Part shown: one piece after another, positions 49,056-58,446 of the stretch
Numbering within the stretch: the stretch's first letter is position 1
Layout: every line of letters starts with the position of its first letter
Notes under the pieces: generated by a model
The model's database searches: none
What the model saw: the letters and a program-made list of their open reading frames with translations, nothing else
What the model was told of the DNA's origin: nothing
Source: Sutcliffiella cohnii
GTDB lineage: Bacteria; Bacillota; Bacilli; Bacillales; Bacillaceae_I
Length of the DNA stretch: 62,500 nucleotides
Assembly (NCBI RefSeq): GCF_002250055.1
Contig: NZ_CP018866.1
Coordinates: 4,700,001-4,762,500, forward strand
Direction of reading: 5' to 3'
Program-made: the position numbers and the translations under genes

Positions 49056-50000
49056 ATGTTAGAAATCGAAAAACCAAAAATCGAAACGGTTGAAATCAGC
49101 GACGACGCCAATTTCGGTAAATTCGTTGTCGAACCACTTGAGCGTGGATATGGTACTACTTTGGGTAACTCCTTACGTCGTATCCTACTATCCTCACTCC
49201 CTGGTGCCGCTGTTACATCTATTCAAATAGATGGTGTACTCCATGAGTTCTCAACAATTGAAGGCGTCGTAGAGGATGTTACTACTATAATCTTGCACGT
49301 TAAAAAACTAGCGTTAAAAATCTATTCAGATGAAGAAAAAACGTTAGAAATTGACGTACAAGGTGAAGGAACGGTTACTGCCGCAGATATTACTCATGAC
49401 AGCGACGTTGAGATTCTTAATCCCGACCTTCATATTGCGACGTTAGCAAAAGACGCACACTTACGTATTCGCTTTACTGCTAAAAGAGGACGTGGATACG
49501 TACCAGCGGATGGAAACAAACGTGAAGATCAACCAATTGGTGTAATTCCAATTGACTCTATTTTTACTCCTGTTTCTCGTGTTTCATACTTTGTAGAAAA
49601 TACTCGTGTAGGTCAAGTAAGTAATTACGATAAACTTACGTTAGATGTATGGACTGATGGTAGCATTGGACCACAAGAAGCAGTTGCGCTTGGAGCTAAA
49701 ATCTTAACGGAACATCTCAACATATTTGTTGGATTAACGGACGAAGCTCAAAATGCAGAAATTATGGTTGAAAAAGAAGAAGATCAGAAAGAGAAAGTTC
49801 TAGAAATGACTATTGAAGAACTAGATCTATCTGTTCGTTCTTACAACTGTTTAAAACGTGCAGGAATTAATACTGTACAAGAGCTTGCTAATAAAACTGA
49901 AGAAGATATGATGAAAGTTCGTAACTTAGGTCGCAAATCACTAGAAGAAGTGAAGCATAAATTAGAAGAACTTGGTTTAGGCCTACGTAAAGATGACTAG
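49056..50000 (+). CDS. rpoA: RNA polymerase alpha subunit
   Basis: 314 aa. The N-terminal domain dimerises and binds beta and beta' ([38 protein letters not shown]). The C-terminal domain ([56 protein letters not shown]) binds UP elements and activators such as Spx and CtsR-network regulators. Confidence 0.98.
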   Translation: MLEIEKPKIETVEISDDANFGKFVVEPLERGYGTTLGNSLRRILLSSLPGAAVTSIQIDGVLHEFSTIEGVVEDVTTIILHVKKLALKIYSDEEKTLEIDVQGEGTVTAADITHDSDVEILNPDLHIATLAKDAHLRIRFTAKRGRGYVPADGNKREDQPIGVIPIDSIFTPVSRVSYFVENTRVGQVSNYDKLTLDVWTDGSIGPQEAVALGAKILTEHLNIFVGLTDEAQNAEIMVEKEEDQKEKVLEMTIEELDLSVRSYNCLKRAGINTVQELANKTEEDMMKVRNLGRKSLEEVKHKLEELGLGLRKDD

Positions 50001-50074
50001 TTTTTTGTAACGAAAACTAGGCATCTTTATGTGTTTGAACTTATCCATACTTTCAACAAAGGAGGGACCTCAAG

Positions 50075-50437
50075 ATGGGTTACAGAAAGTTAGGACGTAC
50101 AAGTGCTCAACGTAAAGCGTTATTACGCGACTTAGCAACTGATTTAATCATCAGCGAGCGTATTGAAACGACTGAAGCTCGTGCTAAAGAATTACGTTCT
50201 GTAGTTGAAAAGATGATCACTCTTGGTAAGCGTGGAGATTTACATGCTCGACGTCAAGCAGCTGCTTTCATTCGTAAAGAAGTTGCTAACGAAGAAACTG
50301 GTCAAGACGCAGTACAAAAATTATTCGGTGACATTGCTCCTCGCTATGAAGAGCGCCAAGGCGGATACACTCGTATCATGAAGCTTGGACCTCGTCGTGG
50401 AGACGGTGCACCAATGGTTATTATCGAACTAGTCTAA
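50075..50437 (+). CDS. rplQ: 50S ribosomal protein L17
   Basis: 120 aa, [65 protein letters not shown], the short bacterial L17 at the tunnel exit. Last gene of the ribosomal cluster; a terminator follows. Confidence 0.98.
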   Translation: MGYRKLGRTSAQRKALLRDLATDLIISERIETTEARAKELRSVVEKMITLGKRGDLHARRQAAAFIRKEVANEETGQDAVQKLFGDIAPRYEERQGGYTRIMKLGPRRGDGAPMVIIELV

Positions 50438-50457
50438 TTATAATTAGTCATAAATAG

Positions 50458-50502
50458 AAGGGCGGACAGTTGTAATGACTGATTCTAGCCCTTTATTTTT
50501 TT
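50458..50502 (+). terminator. terminator of the ribosomal cluster
   Basis: AAGGGC (50458-50463) with GCCCTT (50488-50493) and an inner CAGT/ACTG stem, followed by TTATTTTTTT. Confidence 0.72.
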
Positions 50503-50643
50503 AATATTATCTTTTTTCACAACCCATTCTGAAGTAGTTTCGCATCGTAAGTGTAGGTGACGAAAGGTAAGGAAAGGGCTTTTTTTCTATAGTGAGAGAA
50601 AGTATACTAAGATGAGATAGAAGAGCAGAGAGGAGGGGGTATC

Positions 50644-51471
50644 ATGAAAGATCCTATTTTAACGGTTGAAAATCTTTCATTTCAATATCCAAACCAGGAA
50701 GAGCAAACTATACACGAATTATCTTTGCAAATAGAACGTGGAGAATGGATTGCGATTGTTGGTCATAACGGTTCTGGAAAATCTACTTTTGCAAAAATAT
50801 TAAACGGTTTACAAATGCCTACATCTGGATCTGTTTTTATTGATGCTATTGAATTAACCGAAGAGACAGTATGGCAAATAAGGAAAAAAGTTGGCATGGT
50901 CTTTCAAAATCCGGATAATCAATTCGTAGGGACTACTGTTCAAGATGATGTTGCATTTGGATTGGAAAATTTAGGTGTGCCTCGTAATGAAATGGTCACT
51001 AGAGTACATCATGCCATTAATAAAGTGGGGATGGAACAGTATTTTGACCAGGAGCCTCATCAGTTATCAGGAGGACAGAAGCAACGAGTAGCGATAGCGG
51101 GTATTATTGCACTACAGCCTTCTATCATTATTTTGGACGAAGCTACGAGTATGTTGGACCCACAGGGAAGAATAGAGGTAATAAATACGCTTCGAAGTTT
51201 GAAGGATGAGTTAGGTATTACTGTATTATCCATTACACATGATTTAGAAGAAGCTGCCTTAGCTGATCGTGTTTATGTGTTAAATGAAGGAAAAGTGTTT
51301 GCAGAAGGAACACCTAAAGATATTTTTCGTTTAGGGCAACAACTAAAGGACATTGGGTTAGATTTGCCTTTTGCTGTGAAACTTAGAGATAAGCTTGAAA
51401 AGCATGGCATACGTATCGGGGATGTAATTAGTAGTGAAGGGTTGATAGAAGAGCTATGGAAATTACGATAA
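50644..51471 (+). CDS. ecfA1: energy-coupling factor transporter ATPase EcfA1
   Basis: 275 aa ABC ATPase. Walker A GHNGSGKSTFAKIL (about residues 40-53), signature LSGGQKQRVAIAG, Walker B IIILDEATSMLD and the switch His in ITHDLEEA. With EcfA2 and EcfT it powers vitamin and metal uptake by exchangeable S components encoded elsewhere. It overlaps ecfA2 by 16 bases. Confidence 0.97.
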   Translation: MKDPILTVENLSFQYPNQEEQTIHELSLQIERGEWIAIVGHNGSGKSTFAKILNGLQMPTSGSVFIDAIELTEETVWQIRKKVGMVFQNPDNQFVGTTVQDDVAFGLENLGVPRNEMVTRVHHAINKVGMEQYFDQEPHQLSGGQKQRVAIAGIIALQPSIIILDEATSMLDPQGRIEVINTLRSLKDELGITVLSITHDLEEAALADRVYVLNEGKVFAEGTPKDIFRLGQQLKDIGLDLPFAVKLRDKLEKHGIRIGDVISSEGLIEELWKLR

Positions 51472-52331
51472 GGGATTTAGAACATGCGTATCAAAAAAAC
51501 ACCCCTTTTGAACGAAGGGCTCTATATCATATAAATACAACGATCCTCTCTAATAGTTATACTGCAATTATCGGGCATACTGGTTCTGGGAAATCGACAT
51601 TACTACAGCATTTAAACGCCTTATTAAAACCGACTAGTGGTTCTCTGCATATTGGAGAATATAAAATCAGCGCAAATGAAAAAGAAAAAAAAATTAAATC
51701 ATTAAGGAAAAAAGTTGGAATTGTTTTTCAGTTTCCAGAACATCAGCTTTTTGAAGAAACAGTAGAAAAAGATATTTGTTTCGGTCCTATGAATTTTGGT
51801 GTATCAGAGAAAGAAGCGAAAAGAAAAGCTAGAGAAGCACTTCGATTAGTTGGGCTTGATGAAAAATATTTAGAAGTTTCTCCTTTTGATTTAAGTGGTG
51901 GTCAAATGAGAAGGGTGGCAATTGCGGGTGTTTTAGCAATGGAGCCTGAAATATTAGTTTTAGACGAGCCAACAGCAGGACTTGATCCAAGAGGCCGAGA
52001 AGAGATAATGGACTTATTTTACTCATTGCATAAACAAAAAGAGATGACAACCATTTTAGTTACACACAGTATGGAAGATGCAGCAAAATATGCTGATCAA
52101 ATTATCGTAATGAGTAAAGGGACTATCGCTTTACAAGGAAGTCCGATAGAAATATTTGAGCAATATGAAACGTTGCAACAGCTTGGCTTAGATGTTCCAG
52201 AAACCGTTCGCTTTATAAAAGAGTTAGAAAGTAGGCTGAATAAGCAATCAGGAAAAGTTGCTTTAACATTAAGTGATGCTACAGAAATAGTTGTATCTCT
52301 TTTGAAAGAGGGGGATACAGATGTTAAATAA
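51456..52331 (+). CDS. ecfA2: energy-coupling factor transporter ATPase EcfA2
   Basis: 291 aa, second ATPase of the module. Walker A GHTGSGKSTLLQHL, Q-loop FQFPEHQLFEETV, signature LSGGQMRRVAIAG, Walker B ILVLDEPTAGLD, switch VTHSMEDA. The pair forms an asymmetric heterodimer. It overlaps ecfT by 11 bases, so all three are translated together. Confidence 0.97.
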   Translation: MEITIRDLEHAYQKNTPFERRALYHINTTILSNSYTAIIGHTGSGKSTLLQHLNALLKPTSGSLHIGEYKISANEKEKKIKSLRKKVGIVFQFPEHQLFEETVEKDICFGPMNFGVSEKEAKRKAREALRLVGLDEKYLEVSPFDLSGGQMRRVAIAGVLAMEPEILVLDEPTAGLDPRGREEIMDLFYSLHKQKEMTTILVTHSMEDAAKYADQIIVMSKGTIALQGSPIEIFEQYETLQQLGLDVPETVRFIKELESRLNKQSGKVALTLSDATEIVVSLLKEGDTDVK

Positions 52332-53118
52332 CCTAATTATTGGCAGATATGTTCCTAAAGACTCATTTGTTCATCGAATGGATCCTAGAGCTAAACTAAT
52401 ACTAGTTTTTTTATTTGTTTTTATCGTATTTCTTGCTAATAATACGTGGGCATATCTTATATTAGGTCTGTATGTTTTATTCGTTACGGCACTTACAAAA
52501 ATTCCGATCACATTTATATTAAAAGGACTAAAGCCGATAATATGGATTATATTGTTTACGATGGTCTTCCATATTTTTTTAACAAGAGGTGGAGAGCTCT
52601 TATTCCAAATTGGGCCACTTTCTATTTATGAAGAAGGAATTAGACAAGCTATTTTTATTTCTTTACGATTTCTTTATTTAATTACTATTACGACGATTTT
52701 GACGTTAACGACGACTCCAATTGAAGTGACGGATGGGATGGAAACATTATTTGGGCCATTAAAAAAGTGGAAAGTACCAGTTCATGAACTTTCGTTAATG
52801 ATGTCAATTTCCTTACGATTCATTCCAACGTTACTACAAGAAACGGACAAGATCATGAAGGCGCAAAGTGCTAGAGGTGTCGACTTTTCCTCAGGCCCTA
52901 TAAAGGATCGTGTAAAGGCGTTAGTTCCGCTCCTTGTCCCGCTATTTATTAGTTCATTTAAGCGTGCTGAGGAGCTAGCAATTGCGATGGAGGCACGAGG
53001 CTATCAAGGTGGGGAAGGTAGAACGAAATATCGATTGTTACATTGGGGTGGAAAAGACACTGTTATGTTAATAGGATTAGTAGTTCTGACGATTATCCTT
53101 ATCTTTATTCGGACATAA
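52321..53118 (+). CDS. ecfT: energy-coupling factor transporter transmembrane protein EcfT
   Basis: 265 aa membrane scaffold with several membrane helices (for example residues 26-60 and 240-264). Two Ala-Arg-Gly coupling motifs, AQSARGVDFSSG and AMEARGYQGG, are the parts that grip the ATPases. No substrate-binding S gene is next to it, so it is the general (group II) module. Confidence 0.96.
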   Translation: MLNNLIIGRYVPKDSFVHRMDPRAKLILVFLFVFIVFLANNTWAYLILGLYVLFVTALTKIPITFILKGLKPIIWIILFTMVFHIFLTRGGELLFQIGPLSIYEEGIRQAIFISLRFLYLITITTILTLTTTPIEVTDGMETLFGPLKKWKVPVHELSLMMSISLRFIPTLLQETDKIMKAQSARGVDFSSGPIKDRVKALVPLLVPLFISSFKRAEELAIAMEARGYQGGEGRTKYRLLHWGGKDTVMLIGLVVLTIILIFIRT

Positions 53119-53131
53119 TGGGAGTATGAAT

Positions 53132-53878
53132 ATGAAAAGGTTAAAGTCAACAATCGCATACGACGGTACAAATTTCGAAGGTTATCAAATCCAACCGAAT
53201 GGAAGAACTGTTCAAGGAGAGCTCCAAAGTGCTTTGAATCAGCTTCATAAAGGATCAAAAGTAAAAGTGTATGCATCCGGGAGAACAGACGCGGGAGTGC
53301 ATGCTGCTGGTCAAGTAATTCATTTTGATACGAATCTACACATACCACCTGAAAAATGGCCATATGCTATGCATACGAAGCTACCAGCAGATATTCGAAT
53401 TCTCTCGGTAGAAGAGGTTCCTTCATCGTTTCATGCTCGTTTTTCTGTAGTTCAAAAAGAGTATCGATACAAAGTATGGATTGGGGAGCGGCAAGATGTT
53501 TTTCAACGTCACTACACATATTTCTATCCGTTTAAATTAAATATTGCTTCGATGGAAGTGGCTAAACAATATTTAATTGGAACTCACGATTTTACTAGTT
53601 TTTGTTCTAGTAAGACAGAAATAGAAGATAAAGTTCGGACGATTTATGAACTAGACATTTATGAAGAAGAAAATGTTCTTGTTTTTCGTGTAGTAGGCAA
53701 TGGATTTTTATATAATATGGTTCGAATCATTGTAGGTACATTGTTAGATGTTGGAAGAGGTAAAATAAATGCTAATAATCTAACAACTATTCTAAAAGAG
53801 GGAAATCGTGAACAGGCTGGTAAAACAGCACCTGCGCATGGTTTATACTTATGGAATGTTGTTTACAATGACAACTAA
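53132..53878 (+). CDS. truA: tRNA pseudouridine(38-40) synthase TruA
   Basis: 248 aa from ATG 53132, 7 bases after GGGAG; an ATG at 53126 lies too close to that site. Modifies U38-40 in the anticodon arm. The catalytic Asp is in ASGRTDAGVHAAGQVIHFD. FLYNMVRIIVGTLLDVGRGK and APAHGLYLWNV complete the family pattern. Confidence 0.96.
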   Translation: MKRLKSTIAYDGTNFEGYQIQPNGRTVQGELQSALNQLHKGSKVKVYASGRTDAGVHAAGQVIHFDTNLHIPPEKWPYAMHTKLPADIRILSVEEVPSSFHARFSVVQKEYRYKVWIGERQDVFQRHYTYFYPFKLNIASMEVAKQYLIGTHDFTSFCSSKTEIEDKVRTIYELDIYEEENVLVFRVVGNGFLYNMVRIIVGTLLDVGRGKINANNLTTILKEGNREQAGKTAPAHGLYLWNVVYNDN

Positions 53879-53896
53879 TCCTGGTGTAACATTTTC

Positions 53897-53925
53897 TTGA
53901 CATTAGAGCCAGAAAGTTATAAGAT
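53897..53925 (+). promoter_or_regulatory. promoter of rplM-rpsI
   Basis: TTGACA (53897-53902), 17 bp, TAAGAT (53920-53925). TATAAG at 53918 with a 15-bp spacer is an alternative reading. Confidence 0.62.
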
Positions 53926-53933
53926 ATCCTATG

Positions 53934-53992
53934 GTATGTATTTCAGCCCCACGATAAAGCCCCGGAAGAGTTTCATCGTGTTGAAATAATAT
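53934..53992 (+). promoter_or_regulatory. L13 ribosomal protein leader
   Basis: ATTTCA and CACGAT (53939-53955) pair with ATCGTG and TGAAAT (53975-53987), with GCCCCGGAAGAGTTTC in the loop. This matches the conserved L13 leader found before rplM in Firmicutes, thought to let L13 control its own operon. Confidence 0.8.
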
Positions 53993-54029
53993 AAGAGTAA
54001 AAGTTTTTATTTTTTTAGGAGGGAAAACA

Positions 54030-54467
54030 ATGCGTACAACTTACATGGCGAAAGCTAGCGAAGTAAATCGTAAATGGTACGTGATTGACGCTGAAGGTAA
54101 AACTTTAGGTCGTCTTTCTAGTGAAGTAGCGTCCATCTTACGTGGTAAACATAAACCAACATATACTCCAAACGTAGACACTGGAGATCATGTAATTCTA
54201 ATTAATGCATCTAAAATCGAATTAACTGGTAAAAAATTAACTGATAAAATTTATTACCGTCATAGTCAACATCCAGGTGGTTTAAAATCTAGAACTGCTC
54301 TAGAAATGCGTACAAACTACTCTGAAAGAATGTTAGAGCTTGCTATCCGTGGAATGCTTCCAAAAGGAAGTCTTGGACGTCAAATGTTCAAAAAGTTACA
54401 CGTTTATGCTGGTAACGAACATCCACACCAAGCACAACAACCGGAAGTTTACGAACTTCGCGGATAA
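54030..54467 (+). CDS. rplM: 50S ribosomal protein L13
   Basis: 145 aa, [56 protein letters not shown]; early 50S assembly protein. ATG behind AGGAGGG and an L13 leader. rpsI follows after 21 bases. Confidence 0.98.
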   Translation: MRTTYMAKASEVNRKWYVIDAEGKTLGRLSSEVASILRGKHKPTYTPNVDTGDHVILINASKIELTGKKLTDKIYYRHSQHPGGLKSRTALEMRTNYSERMLELAIRGMLPKGSLGRQMFKKLHVYAGNEHPHQAQQPEVYELRG

Positions 54468-54488
54468 TAAAAAAGGGAGGGTATTACT

Positions 54489-54881
54489 TTGGCACAAGTA
54501 CAATATTACGGAACTGGTCGTCGTAAAAGCTCTGTTGCTCGCGTACGTTTAGTACCTGGTAACGGACGTATCGTAATCAACGACCGTGACATTGAAAACT
54601 ATATTCCATTCGAAGCTTTACGTAACGTTGTAAAGCAACCATTAACTGCTACTGAAACTGTAGGAAACTATGATGTATTAGTAAACGTAAACGGTGGAGG
54701 TTACACTGGTCAAGCTGGTGCTATCCGTCACGGTATCGCACGTGCACTATTACAAGCAGATCCTGAGTACCGCGCAACTTTAAAAAGCGCAGGTCTATTA
54801 ACTCGTGACGCACGTATGAAAGAGCGTAAAAAATACGGTCTTAAAGGTGCACGTCGCGCGCCTCAGTTCTCAAAACGTTAA
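54489..54881 (+). CDS. rpsI: 30S ribosomal protein S9
   Basis: 130 aa, TTG start behind AAAGGGAGGG. Its C-terminal tail ([21 protein letters not shown]) reaches the P-site tRNA. The frame and terminator are intact. A diverged duplicate of its last 50 or so bases lies at 57311, beyond two inserted genes. Confidence 0.97.
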   Translation: MAQVQYYGTGRRKSSVARVRLVPGNGRIVINDRDIENYIPFEALRNVVKQPLTATETVGNYDVLVNVNGGGYTGQAGAIRHGIARALLQADPEYRATLKSAGLLTRDARMKERKKYGLKGARRAPQFSKR

Positions 54882-54895
54882 TATATTTACGTTTC

Positions 54896-54931
54896 AAGAC
54901 TCTTTTCACTTCGGTGGAAAGAGTCTTTTTT
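54896..54931 (+). terminator. terminator of rplM-rpsI
   Basis: AAGACTCTTTTCAC pairs with GTGGAAAGAGTCTT around a TTCG loop, followed by six T. Confidence 0.93.
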
Positions 54932-55086
54932 ATTAAATAAAAGAGTATATAATTTTGTCACACCATGGTCCTTGCTATGGAGGTTTTTTATAGAAAAACT
55001 CAAGAAGTAGATTTAGTAATTATTAAAGTGTAATAGTAGTCATTGTGATTGATGGCTGTATTGTATTAAACCAATTTGATTTCAAA

Positions 55087-55130
55087 AATAAAGGGGTGAC
55101 TCAAGCTTCTGTCAACTTTTAGACACCCTT
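55087..55130 (-). terminator. likely terminator of the minus-strand glycosyltransferase
   Basis: On the minus strand AAGGGTG ... CACCCCTT pairs with one bulge and is followed by TATTTTT. It lies 29 bases past the stop codon of the glycosyltransferase gene. Confidence 0.45.
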
Positions 55131-55158
55131 GCTAGTTTTTAAGGAATTTAATTTATTG

Positions 55159-56139
55159 TTATATTCCACTCCAAAGATCAAATAAATTTTTATTTTTTTT
55201 CATACCAGCATTTATTAAATCGTTTAATAAGTCTTTCTTATCTCTTGGCCTTCCTAGTACGATCACTCCGTCTATATCTTTGCTTTGAATATAGTTAATA
55301 ATTTCAGAGCTTGCCTTTTTTGTTTTAATTGGAATCGTTTTTCTAACCCTTACATTTTTTTTTGTAGCTTGAATAAATTTATTACACCCATTTATCGTTC
55401 CAACTAAAACAAAGGTTGGCTTTTTACTCTTATGAGAAAAATTATTCGTTAATAGAAATTTTGAAAAAGAAGTGAATAATTCTATAGAAGTAAGTTCGTC
55501 GTTTTTGTGAGATAAAGATTCTTTATAAATTCTATACTTATATAAAACCTTTGGAATATTTTCAATTGTCCCTATGTTAATAAGACGGCACCATAATTCA
55601 TAGTCATATGCAATTTTATACATAGGATTATATTTCCCAGCTTCATAAAAAGCTGACTTTAGGAACGTTACCGAACCGTGGGTTAGTGGACAACCCGTAT
55701 AGAGTAAGGAACGAATTTCTTTATGACTCGTAAATTTGTTTCGACCCAAATTTTGTGGTAGTGTTCTGTTTTTTTTGTCCATACATTCTATAAATGTACC
55801 TACCGCTACTAAATTTTTATTATTTTTAATATGTTTGACTTGTTCTTCAATTCGCTCAGGATAGCTGATATCATCAGCATCATGAATAGCAATCCATTTC
55901 CCTTTTGCATGATCAATTCCAAGATTAAGTGCAATAGCTGCTCCTTTGTTTCTTCTTAAATGTAAAACGTGAACTCGCTTATCAGTTATTCTATCTAAAA
56001 TTTCCTTTGTTTTGTCAGATGAGCCATCATTAACAATAATAACTTCGATATTACTATAGGTTTGTTCCAAAATTCCTACAATCGCATCTTTCAAATACTG
56101 TTCTCCATTATGAACTGCCATAACGATGGAAACTAACAT
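55159..56139 (-). CDS. family 2 glycosyltransferase
   Basis: 326 aa. The N-terminal 220 residues are a GT-A domain: SIVMAVHNGEQYLKDAI, IIVNDGSSDKTKEIL and the DxD-like HDADDISYPERIEEQ. No membrane segment is seen. The last 90 residues, starting FVLVGTINGCNKFIQ and including SSEIINYIQSKDIDGVIVLGRP, look like an added Rossmann-type domain; this is inference. ATG behind GAGGGGAG. It is divergent from galE, more AT-rich than the ribosomal genes, and not part of the conserved order. Likely role: cell-surface polysaccharide; sugar unknown. Confidence 0.88.
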   Translation of the reverse strand: MLVSIVMAVHNGEQYLKDAIVGILEQTYSNIEVIIVNDGSSDKTKEILDRITDKRVHVLHLRRNKGAAIALNLGIDHAKGKWIAIHDADDISYPERIEEQVKHIKNNKNLVAVGTFIECMDKKNRTLPQNLGRNKFTSHKEIRSLLYTGCPLTHGSVTFLKSAFYEAGKYNPMYKIAYDYELWCRLINIGTIENIPKVLYKYRIYKESLSHKNDELTSIELFTSFSKFLLTNNFSHKSKKPTFVLVGTINGCNKFIQATKKNVRVRKTIPIKTKKASSEIINYIQSKDIDGVIVLGRPRDKKDLLNDLINAGMKKNKNLFDLWSGI

Positions 56140-56274
56140 AGAAACTCTCCCCTCGATTTATTGCTTAAGATAATGTATGAGTTCCGTATATCTTTGACAC
56201 GGGGTAAATGCAGTCATTAATTAAAATGATAAATGAATATAATGGAATAAAAGTTTTAAATGTGGAGGGAAAAT

Positions 56275-57264
56275 ATGATATTGGTAGTAGGTGGAGCAGG
56301 GTATATTGGTAGTCATACAGTCAAAAGTTTACTTGATCATAAATATGATGTGGTTGTATTAGATAATCTTTCTACGGGACATATTGAAGCCGTTGATAAG
56401 AGAGCCATTTTTACAAAAGGTGATATGAAAGATACAAACTTATTAACAAATATATTTGAAAATTATTCAATATCGAATGTCATTCATTTTGCTGCCAATT
56501 GTTATGTTGGAGAATCAATAACAGAACCTTTGAAGTACTATGAAAATAATGTAGCGGGTACGATATCATTACTTAAAATGATGAGAAAGCACCAGATTAC
56601 CAACTTAATCTTTTCCTCAACTTGTGCAGTTTATGGAAATCCTAATATAGAAAAAATAAATGAATCAACTTTAACAGCCCCAATTAATCCTTACGGTCAT
56701 TCAAAATTAATGATTGAGCAAATTATTAAAGATTTTTCTATTGCTTATAGATTAAACTATATAATTTTACGCTATTTTAACGCAGCTGGGGCAGATCACT
56801 TTGGAAGAATTGGTGAAGACCATCAACCTGAAACACATTTGATTCCAAATATACTCTTTCACTTACTTGGCAGATCAGAACATATTAGTGTTTTTGGCGA
56901 TGATTATGATACGGTGGACGGTACGTGTATTCGTGATTATATCCATGTTACTGATTTAGTGAATGCACATATATTAGCACTTGAAGGCCTAAAAAAAGAG
57001 AAGGCAATAAATAAAATTTACAATGTCGGTAATGAAGAAGGGTTTACTGTAAAAGAAGTGATTAATAAGTGTGAAAAAGTTACCGGTAAGGAAGCAACTA
57101 TACTATATAAGCAAAAGCGAAAAGGTGACCCTAGCAAATTGATCTCCTCTTCAGAAAAGATTTCTAAAGAATTAGGGTGGGAGCCAAAGTACTCATTGGA
57201 GGATATGATTGAAACTGCTTGGAAGTGGTTTTCACGCTTTCCTAAAGGTTATAAGAGCAAATAA
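56275..57264 (+). CDS. galE: UDP-glucose 4-epimerase GalE
   Basis: 329 aa from ATG 56275 behind GTGGAGGG; an ATG at 56260 overlaps that site. NAD-binding VVGGAGYIGSHT (residues 4-15), catalytic S/T in FSSTCAVYGN and YxxxK in NPYGHSKLM, then RYFNAAGAD and RDYIHVTDLV. Interconverts UDP-glucose and UDP-galactose (or the GlcNAc forms), so it could feed the adjacent glycosyltransferase. Many ATA codons set it apart from its neighbours. Confidence 0.94.
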   Translation: MILVVGGAGYIGSHTVKSLLDHKYDVVVLDNLSTGHIEAVDKRAIFTKGDMKDTNLLTNIFENYSISNVIHFAANCYVGESITEPLKYYENNVAGTISLLKMMRKHQITNLIFSSTCAVYGNPNIEKINESTLTAPINPYGHSKLMIEQIIKDFSIAYRLNYIILRYFNAAGADHFGRIGEDHQPETHLIPNILFHLLGRSEHISVFGDDYDTVDGTCIRDYIHVTDLVNAHILALEGLKKEKAINKIYNVGNEEGFTVKEVINKCEKVTGKEATILYKQKRKGDPSKLISSSEKISKELGWEPKYSLEDMIETAWKWFSRFPKGYKSK

Positions 57265-57310
57265 AAAGTATACGGTAAAGGGGCAACATCGCTTTTCTCC
57301 ATATAATATG

Positions 57311-57360
57311 CACACATAAAGAAGCGTAAGAAATACGGCCTTAAAAGCGATCGTCGTGCT
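57311..57360 (+). pseudogene. diverged duplicate of the rpsI 3' end
   Basis: 37 of 50 bases match rpsI 54811-54860 without gaps; the best part, 57324-57345, matches 20 of 22. It reads in the rpsI frame as KKRKKYGLKSDRRA, against [14 protein letters not shown] in S9. Within RKKYGLK the two base differences (AAA/AAG, GGT/GGC) are silent. There is no upstream rpsI sequence. It looks like an insertion scar. Confidence 0.75.
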
Positions 57361-57390
57361 TTTTTCTTAAAAAGGTGGCAATACATTCAG

Positions 57391-57424
57391 AGGGTATCTC
57401 AATTATAATGAGGTACCCTTTTTG
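57391..57424 (+). terminator. terminator after the rpsI fragment
   Basis: AGGGTATCTCA pairs with TGAGGTACCCT over 11 bp (one G-U), followed by T5. It would end galE transcripts; it may be the older terminator of rpsI. Confidence 0.88.
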
Positions 57425-57545
57425 TTTCTATAAAAAAGTATGAAATCCTCAAAGCTTGATAGAAATAATAATAAACTTTCTTCATTATGGGAATAAGATA
57501 ATTGGGCTACAATATAAAACTTGAGAGTAAAAGGAGATAGAAAAT

Positions 57546-58157
57546 ATGTCAAATGCAAAATTAGCGGTTGTATTCTACAGTATGGGCGGAACTAATTATC
57601 AGTTAGCAAAATGGGCAGAAGAAGGAGCGAAAGAAGCAGGTGCTGAAGTTAAAGTATTAAAAGTACAAGAATTAGCACCACAATCAGTCATTGAAGGTAA
57701 TGAAGTTTGGAAATCGACTGTTGAAGCTACGAAAGACGTTCCAGTTGCCTCAGCTGATGACATTGAATGGGCAGATGCAATTATCTTTAGTGTGCCGACA
57801 CGTTTTGGAAATATGCCGTCTCAAATGAAGCAATTCATTGATACTTTAGGTGGACTATGGGCTAGCGGTAAAACGGTAAATAAGGTTGTTAGTGCGATGA
57901 CTTCAGCACAAAATCCACACGGTGGACAAGAAGCGACTATACTTTCATTGTACACTTCTATGATGCATTGGGGTGCTATTATTGCAGCTCCAGGATATAC
58001 AGACCCAGTTCTTTTTGGGGCAGGTGGAAATCCATATGGGACAAGTGTTACAGTTGGGCAAGATGGGAAAATGATTGAAGATGTTCAAGTGGCAGTAAAA
58101 CACCAGGCGAAACGGACGGTTACCGTTGCGGAGTGGGTTAAGAAAGGAAATCAATAG
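57546..58157 (+). CDS. wrbA: WrbA-type NAD(P)H:quinone oxidoreductase
   Basis: 203 aa flavodoxin-like protein. The FMN site starts KLAVVFYSMGGTNYQLAKWA (residues 5-24), then AIIFSVPTRFGNMPSQMKQFIDTLGGLWASG and the WrbA-type AMTSAQNPHGGQEATILSLYTSMMHWGAII. It is predicted to reduce quinones by two electrons, as a defence against oxidative stress. ATG behind AAGGAGA. It stands alone between two terminators. Confidence 0.9.
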   Translation: MSNAKLAVVFYSMGGTNYQLAKWAEEGAKEAGAEVKVLKVQELAPQSVIEGNEVWKSTVEATKDVPVASADDIEWADAIIFSVPTRFGNMPSQMKQFIDTLGGLWASGKTVNKVVSAMTSAQNPHGGQEATILSLYTSMMHWGAIIAAPGYTDPVLFGAGGNPYGTSVTVGQDGKMIEDVQVAVKHQAKRTVTVAEWVKKGNQ

Positions 58158-58254
58158 GTTATTGGATTAAAGTGTGTTCACTAGAAAGCAAGGTAGAATC
58201 TCTCAAAAATAACATCATACGAAAGAAGTTGCAGTAATGGATAGATTTTATAGG

Positions 58255-58281
58255 AAGCTCGCTTTAATAGCGAGCTTTTTA
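58255..58281 (+). terminator. terminator after wrbA
   Basis: AAGCTCGCT pairs with AGCGAGCTT around TTAAT, followed by TTTATT. Same hairpin family as at 21785 and 60325. Confidence 0.88.
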
Positions 58282-58446
58282 TTATATGTTGTATAAATAC
58301 CTAAGTGAATATTGTTGAATAGAAAAGTAAAAAAGGCTTTTATAGGAAATAAAATTGTATTAGTGCGTAGGAGATAAGGAGAACTTATTTACAATAAATT
58401 ACATAATATATATCAAATATTTTGGCATAAAAAGGAGGGTTTATTT

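Noticed and set aside
54960..54990. Possible terminator around CCATGGTCCTTGCTATGG followed by T6
   Set aside because: The arms do not pair well enough; a strong terminator already stands at 54896.
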